Shown: positions 58,601 through 64,000 of the stretch, in pieces | Layout of the letters: the number at the start of each line of letters is the position of its first letter | Position numbering within the stretch: position 1 is the stretch's first letter | Assembly (NCBI GenBank): GCA_028023455.1 | Contig: JAQFVV010000027.1 | Location: 4,711,845 to 4,775,844, forward strand | DNA from: Epiperipatus broadwayi | Lineage: Eukaryota > Onychophora > Udeonychophora > Euonychophora > Peripatidae | Direction of reading: 5' to 3' | Length of the DNA stretch: 64,000 nucleotides | Notes under the pieces: generated by a model | The model's input: the letters and a program-made list of their open reading frames with translations, nothing else | What the model was told of the DNA's origin: nothing | The model's database searches: none | Program-made: the position numbers and the translations under genes

Positions 58601-60509
58601 CCTATGCATCTGTTTTCGCTATCTTTATTTCATGTAACTGCATCGTTTAGTAAGATATTTTAAAAGAAATGATCGTTTTTGGATAAGATTAGTTTATTTG
58701 CTTATAAGGAGCAGAATATTATAACTTAAAATTGAAGATCCAAAGTATCCTAAGGAAAGAAAAGAATCATAGAATATATTTTGAATTTATTTCGGAAATG
58801 AAATATAAACTTTTTTAAAATAAGGTATCTAAACAAAGATATTTTCTTTAAAGTGATAATAATTTTAAATGCTTTAGTATTATTTTTTTTTAAGAGAAAA
58901 ATAAGCATTGCATATTTTTAAAATGCAATAGTACAAAGTAAATTATGTAAACAATATGCATAGTATATTTTTTTGTTATTGATTAACAGAAATATATTGA
59001 TGATTACACTTATATCATACTAAAGTAAGGCTTAAAGAAGAATATATTATGATTAGTAAACATTGTGTGATAAATACTAAAATCTAGTACTGAAGTTTGA
59101 ATAATATTTTGTGTAACATCTTTGACTTTGCAAGATGAAATTTTTAATATTTTGAGAAGTCCATACTCATTATAAAATTTTGTTTTCTATAGAATGTTTT
59201 CTAAGTATGAATTTTTAAAATAAGATAGTTTAATAATATTAAGGATAAAATGCTGTTGCTAATAAAGTAGATAAATATACTTGTAATAAGTTAACCATAA
59301 TGAGAAACCAAATAATAACATTTTTTTTTAAAGTTTGTCCTAAATCTAAATAAATATGTAATTGAAATATAAATTATTATTTTTTTATAACCCGGTAGAT
59401 CAAACTGTAAAGTAAAAAAGGTTAAGGATATCCACTGTAAATAGTGTAAATAAATTGTTTATTTATTTGTTGTTAGTAATAAACTTTGTTAAATTTTGTT
59501 ATTTCAAAAATTTTGTGTCCGAGTTATTTATTTCTCCACATCGCTGCATGAAATCACGATATATGCATAATAATTTAAACAAATATATAATTTTGCACAA
59601 AAGATAAATAGAGAATTATTTTAAGAATTTTAAATATTTTATTGGTATTCATTATAATTAAATAATCATAATTTTACATTATTTTATTGGTCATAAATCA
59701 GTTATCACAATATTATATTAAATTATATGCTATCAGTTGCCGCACATATTTTGTTTGTCAGATTATTAAAATGCTACCACATATTTATTATATCATTACA
59801 TGAAGATATATGATTATATTATATTATTTCATTATTTTATTATGGTAATAAAATTATAGTAAAAAGAAAAGATATACCGAATTAGTTAAACAATGAAGAA
59901 TATTATTACTGTTATTTATTATTATTAGTTTCAGTGTAGTAGATTATGACATAAAATCCCTTCTCATATTTTACTACCATATTTTTATTAACTTAGAATA
60001 AACTTTATGAACCTGAGATTATTTTATTGAGCTAGATTATTAAATAGAAGATTAAAATTTAATTATTAGTTTAATCTTAGTGAGTAGAAGTTATTAAAGT
60101 CATAAGAATACTATGAGTTTGTTATTTGAACTAGTAATAAAGGGGGGATAGTGTTCTTATGCCATTGAGGTAGTATCCTGTGGGATATTGGCTCAATGTA
60201 ATCTATCTTGTCACCTGTATTTTCACTTCAAGTCTCATGAAAATATTAAATATTTATTTAATTTATTTTATAAATTGAACCTTATTCGTATTTTAAATTT
60301 GAGCTAGTGAAATATTTTAATTTTAATGCTGAATATTTCAGTTATTAATTATTAACTGAGATAGAACCCGTTTTATTTTATTTCATATATTATCTGAAGT
60401 GAGGATGCACGAGAGCAAGGTCAGAATATATATAGCAAATTTCTATAGTTTAATTGATATGTCAAACTTACTGCCCTTAAACCTTTGACCCAAACCACTT
60501 GATAAAAAT
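55690..60509. other. Featureless AT-rich DNA
   Basis: 4.8 kb of extremely AT-rich sequence. The only frame (57863-58060, -) has no motif. I found no repeat copy, RNA gene or coding remnant. Confidence 0.5.
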
Positions 60510-60990
60510 GTACCAATAATTTTTATTAATCATTCATTAGATTAGAGATTATCCATTAATGAATAATATTTATGTAGCGTAATTTTCAACTTGCATGAAA
60601 GTGGTGTATTGACAATCACACTACAGAAATATTATTCATTAAAAGGATGATGTCTACTCTAATGAATGACTAATAAAAATTATTAATATACTTCCATTTA
60701 GTGGTTTGCGTCAAAATTGTGAAGGCAGTCAGTTTGATAAATCAATTAGACTGTAATAATTCCCCAACTATATATATTGAACAATGATAAAGATATGTGT
60801 AAGAGATTGTGATCTCGGCCTACTGATGAGTGCTGGATCAGCATGAAATGCACATCTTGTGGATCATACACCTTTTTCACATCTTGGTCATATGTTTTAT
60901 GATTACACCCCTTCATAAAGTGTTAAAAGTAGATAGAAACCAGTCCCTAGCTTTTGTTACAGTAGTGTAGTAAAAATTACACTACAGAAA
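60510..60990 (+). mobile_element. Palindrome plus variant hammerhead segment
   Basis: 60520-60690 is an imperfect palindrome (AATTTTTATTAATCATTCAT ... ATGAATGACTAATAAAAATT) enclosing the empty-site counterpart of the 55.3-kb repeat. 60700-60770 resembles part of the 165-bp unit (GTGGTTTGCGTCAAAATTGT). 60810-60866 holds a hammerhead, and a short hairpin GTAGTGTAGT...ACTAC closes near 60985. Confidence 0.65.
60810..60866 (+). ncRNA. Hammerhead motif, variant family
   Basis: CUGAUGA at 60823-60829, stem II GUGCU/AGCAU around GGAUC, GAAA at 60845-60848. Stem III AUG/CAU is perfect (palindrome AUGCACAU); H17 is C60856. Distal stem I GAUC/GAUC pairs, but the proximal stem I has two mismatches (U58/U21 and U60/C19). 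Confidence 0.75.
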
Positions 60991-60999
60991 TATATCCGC

Positions 61000-61744
61000 A
61001 TTATCTCTTAACCATGTTTGCAATATGAGATGAACCTGATCTCTCAAAAAGTTCAAATAGTCTGAAGACTGTAATGGAACTATGCAGATTGATCACTGAA
61101 CCAAAAAAATTATGACATGATTGTCCAATTCATAATGTTCTATCACCATATTTTACAATTGGAAAAAAGAAAATCTACAGAATAACCTTCTTTTGGAAAA
61201 TTTCCAACAAAAAGATAGCGAAAAGCATCCAATCAGATCATGTTTGTTTAGACAATGAATTGCTGGGAAGTCATACAAAGTTTGGTGCTAGAAGTAAAAG
61301 AGCTGGTCCCAATCCATCAGAGTTTAAACTCCAGAATTGGTTTCTTGACTATTGTACCAAAACATGCAGTGCAATTGTCCAGGTTATGATAACATGGTAC
61401 TCACATTGGAGACTTTGTTTTTAAATGGTAGCATAATTGTCTTGATAACCCTGCAGTTTTTAGATGGACAATGATTTCTACCAGTTTATTCCATTGCTGT
61501 TTTGTAGGGACAAGGATATACCATTTTGGGTAAATGTCATCATTCTTAAAGTTGTTTTGAATTTTTTAACAATGTTTTAAGATACAATATTAATCTTTTC
61601 CAAGCATTTAACATGATATTGGATTATTATGATGGTGCTTCTGTTCCTACAACTTTAATTTACTTTCATCCATATAACTTTAGTATATGTTTTCTACTTA
61701 TATATTCATTTGACTGCAGAAGTTGAAATTAAAATATTATTGGT
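61000..61744. other. No recognised feature
   Basis: Slightly less AT-rich than its surroundings; no frame over 60 codons and no repeat match. Confidence 0.45.
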
Positions 61745-61828
61745 GGTAGTTGTAACTTATGCCCCATGTGGCCACAAGAGGCACTGTTTCTGTGTCAACC
61801 ACAGAAATATTCTAAGTTACAACTACCT
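61745..61828. repeat. 84-bp palindromic element
   Basis: Ends GGTAGTTGTAACTTA and TAAGTTACAACTACC form 14-15 bp terminal inverted repeats; the centre holds 'CCCATGTGGCCAC' and 'CTGTTTCTGTG'. A partial copy lies at 45507-45580. Possibly a tiny MITE. Confidence 0.7.
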
Positions 61829-64000
61829 TATTAACTTATAAATTTTTAAAAAATCTCTCAAGAAGTAAGTATTGTATAGATAAACTTATGCCAAATGAAC
61901 CAACATCTGCCTGCAACATCATTGATTGGTAGGTTGAGAGTGCTTGTGAGAATTTTAAAAAGTAATCATTCTTTTGTTTCGATTTTGAAAATAAAAACAT
62001 ATATTTTCTGTAATTTGCTTACATATTTGATTTTTTTTTACACAATATTTGTGTAATATTTATTATTTTAGAAAAATAATATGATTAGATTTAGAATTTA
62101 TTGAAAACTATTTACTTTTCGAAAAGATGAGAAGACAATTTAGTAACATACAGCTACTTGCAATAGTTTTTAAGCATATTCATTTTTTATTAAATTTAGA
62201 AACAAAACATGTTTGTAATTTGTTTACATATTTATGATTATTTTCACAGAATTTTTATATAATATTGAAACGGAAACCTCCCAATCTCTTTCCATTTCAC
62301 CATCAACCTAATGACCTACTTGTTTGAACTAGTTTCAAACCTATCTTAAATGTAAAAATGTAATATATAAGTCCAGTGGTAAAACTTTGCTATCATGGCC
62401 GCTTGAATGGCATCATTCATTTACATATGAAAATATGCTATAATTAGACAGGTTTGATAAAATTATAGTGTAGAAATGCTCATAATTTATTATAAAATGT
62501 TTTATTAATTTTCAGTCAATTTTTAATTATATTCACTATTATATTCATATGTGGATGGATAATTTAAACCTTGGAATGATGGTATAATGATTCGTATATA
62601 TATTTAAGTTTAAATAAAAAGAAATAATGTCAAACATTTTCTTTAAAATATATTTAACGGTTTTCTGATTTAATGTTTTATATATATAACAGAAACTAAA
62701 GTATTTTTTTAAATCTGTCCAATTTGTTATTTTGTAAAAACAAATATGTTAAAAGTTATTTATTTCAGTAAAATAAAAATTCGTTTATAATTAAAAATGA
62801 GAATTTTGTGTAAACAAGAAATCAATTAGTGACCGCACCCAGGGTAAAAGCAAAATCTGTTTACTGATTGATTTTGTTTCAACAAAAGACTTTATGATTA
62901 AATCAGAATACTGTTACTTCTGCTAAGCTTTAACATTCTATAACACCTAAAAAGTAATTTAATTAGTGAAATGTGAATCAAATTATATGATTTATATACT
63001 TTAATAATTTTAAGTAAATTAAAAATAACACCTCAGAGATGTTATCTGTTGTAGAAATTGGATTATATTATTTTGTTTAATTAAAAATCAATTGGTCCCG
63101 AGGCAAACGAAATTCCTAAAAGGTGTTAAGGCTTGGCGAAAAATATATAAATAGGCCTTATTTTAAGTGGGAAAAGATACTCCATCTTGCTTTTGAAGAA
63201 CTGTTAATATCAGAAGTTATAAATTGTTTAATTTTACCATGTCTGGCTAAAGTCAGGCAAGAATTTTGCTGCTTTCCCATGATGGAACATCGGATGTCGA
63301 TCCACCCAATGTCCAAAGCAACAACCAACATTGCCCTAACATCTTATAATAGGTAGAAAATGTCGTAAGTCGCTAAAAAGAACTTGCCTTCATCCCAATT
63401 TCAGTCCAGCTACAGAAACACCATTTTAAATCATCTCGTAACTGAATAGAAGATGCCATAATCAACCAAAGAACTCACCTTCATTACAGCTCGAGTATCT
63501 CCAGTCCAGTTATAGAACTGTTTTAATACTATTTAAAATCATGGAGCTCTGTGTGAAATCCAACATAATCATTATTTCTGCAAAATGCAGGTTAGCTAAC
63601 CATATAACCATCTTATTGTAAATTCTTTCTAAATTGTTTTCTAAATAGTATTTGAAGTATATAAAATGTAATACTTTTGCTAATTTCTTTTTATTAATTC
63701 AATATTTTGCTATATAATTTAATTACTGCAGTATATTTACTTTTCTTTTGATTATTTTAAATAATTTTTGATTATGCCTGCGTTTTGAAATGGCGTGCAT
63801 TTAATTACAAAAATATGTTTTTTAAGACAATTTAAAATCTCCGAAATATTAGTTATTATAATGTCATTTTGCACGCTGTCTCAAACCCTATTTCTAAATA
63901 ACAGCGACCCTTTGTGCTCATTGTTATTTAGTCATTTATTAATTAATTAATTAAATATAAAATGTGGCTATAAATCCAGATTCGCAACCTTTAATTTATA
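61829..64000. other. No recognised feature; weak duplicated motif at 63.4-63.55 kb
   Basis: AT-rich. 63380-63560 is GC-richer and contains two related stretches ('AACTTGCCTTCATCCCAATT'/'AACTCACCTTCATTACAGCT' followed by 'CAGTCCAG'). The frame 63123-63356 (+) is 77 codons without a recognisable domain. Confidence 0.4.

Overview
The window looks like AT-rich intergenic or intronic DNA from an animal genome. The evidence is the mix of elements: RTE-type LINE fragments, a Ty3-like LTR element, Penelope-type GIY-YIG endonuclease remnants, tRNA-derived SINEs, a hAT-like MITE and long A/T trinucleotide microsatellites. The species cannot be fixed from the sequence; an invertebrate is the best guess. 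I recognise no intact host protein-coding gene. Most open frames in the window are by-products of repeats.

Layout. 1-4 kb: truncated RTE LINE tail, a small SINE and one unit of a 165-bp dispersed repeat. 4.06-9.02 kb: a long (ATT)n tract split by a complete but pol-less LTR retrotransposon (two 1.63-kb LTRs of about 99% identity, gag only, minus strand). 9.9-12.5 kb: a decayed gag/ORF1-like pseudogene on the minus strand, interrupted by a foldback element, next to the 3' end of a second LINE. 13.4 kb: hAT-like MITE. 16.3-18.1 kb: 165-bp tandem array, then the best-preserved RTE reverse-transcriptase fragment. 18.5-23 kb: a cluster of hammerhead-bearing repeats. 23.2-24.3 kb: a LINE C-terminal remnant split by about 630 bp of very G-poor sequence. 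25-31 kb: SINE, short hammerhead-family insert, 145-bp repeats and a 312-bp foldback. 31.3-32.6 kb: RTE-like endonuclease/RT remnant. 34.2-36.95 kb: two LINE remnants, one carrying two nested insertions with clean target duplications. 37.2 and 46.2 kb: Penelope-like GIY-YIG remnants. 38.7-41.1 kb: another hammerhead repeat and a 1.5-kb array of 337-bp units. 42.9-45.1 kb: two large hammerhead foldbacks. 53.4-55.5 kb: degenerate hammerhead copies and two SINEs. 55.7-64 kb: almost featureless AT-rich DNA apart from one more hammerhead copy at 60.8 kb and a short palindrome.

Main discovery. Two abundant dispersed repeat families in the window each encode what reads as a type I hammerhead ribozyme. 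Each has the CUGANGA and GAAA core blocks, a stem II, a very short palindromic stem III and a two-part stem I. The best copies are at 22454-22512 and 43715-43773 on the + strand. Family 1 also carries a tRNA-like segment with a pol III B box. It has a head-to-tail period of 490 bp at two loci, as expected of ribozyme-bearing retroelements that pass through concatemeric or circular RNA. Both families are repeatedly found as inverted (foldback) dimers. Each dimer sits as a unit between 11-14 bp direct repeats, so the dimer itself appears to have been inserted. Penelope-like endonuclease remnants in the same window, one of them also inverted-duplicated, suggest a possible source of the replication machinery. 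That link is inference.
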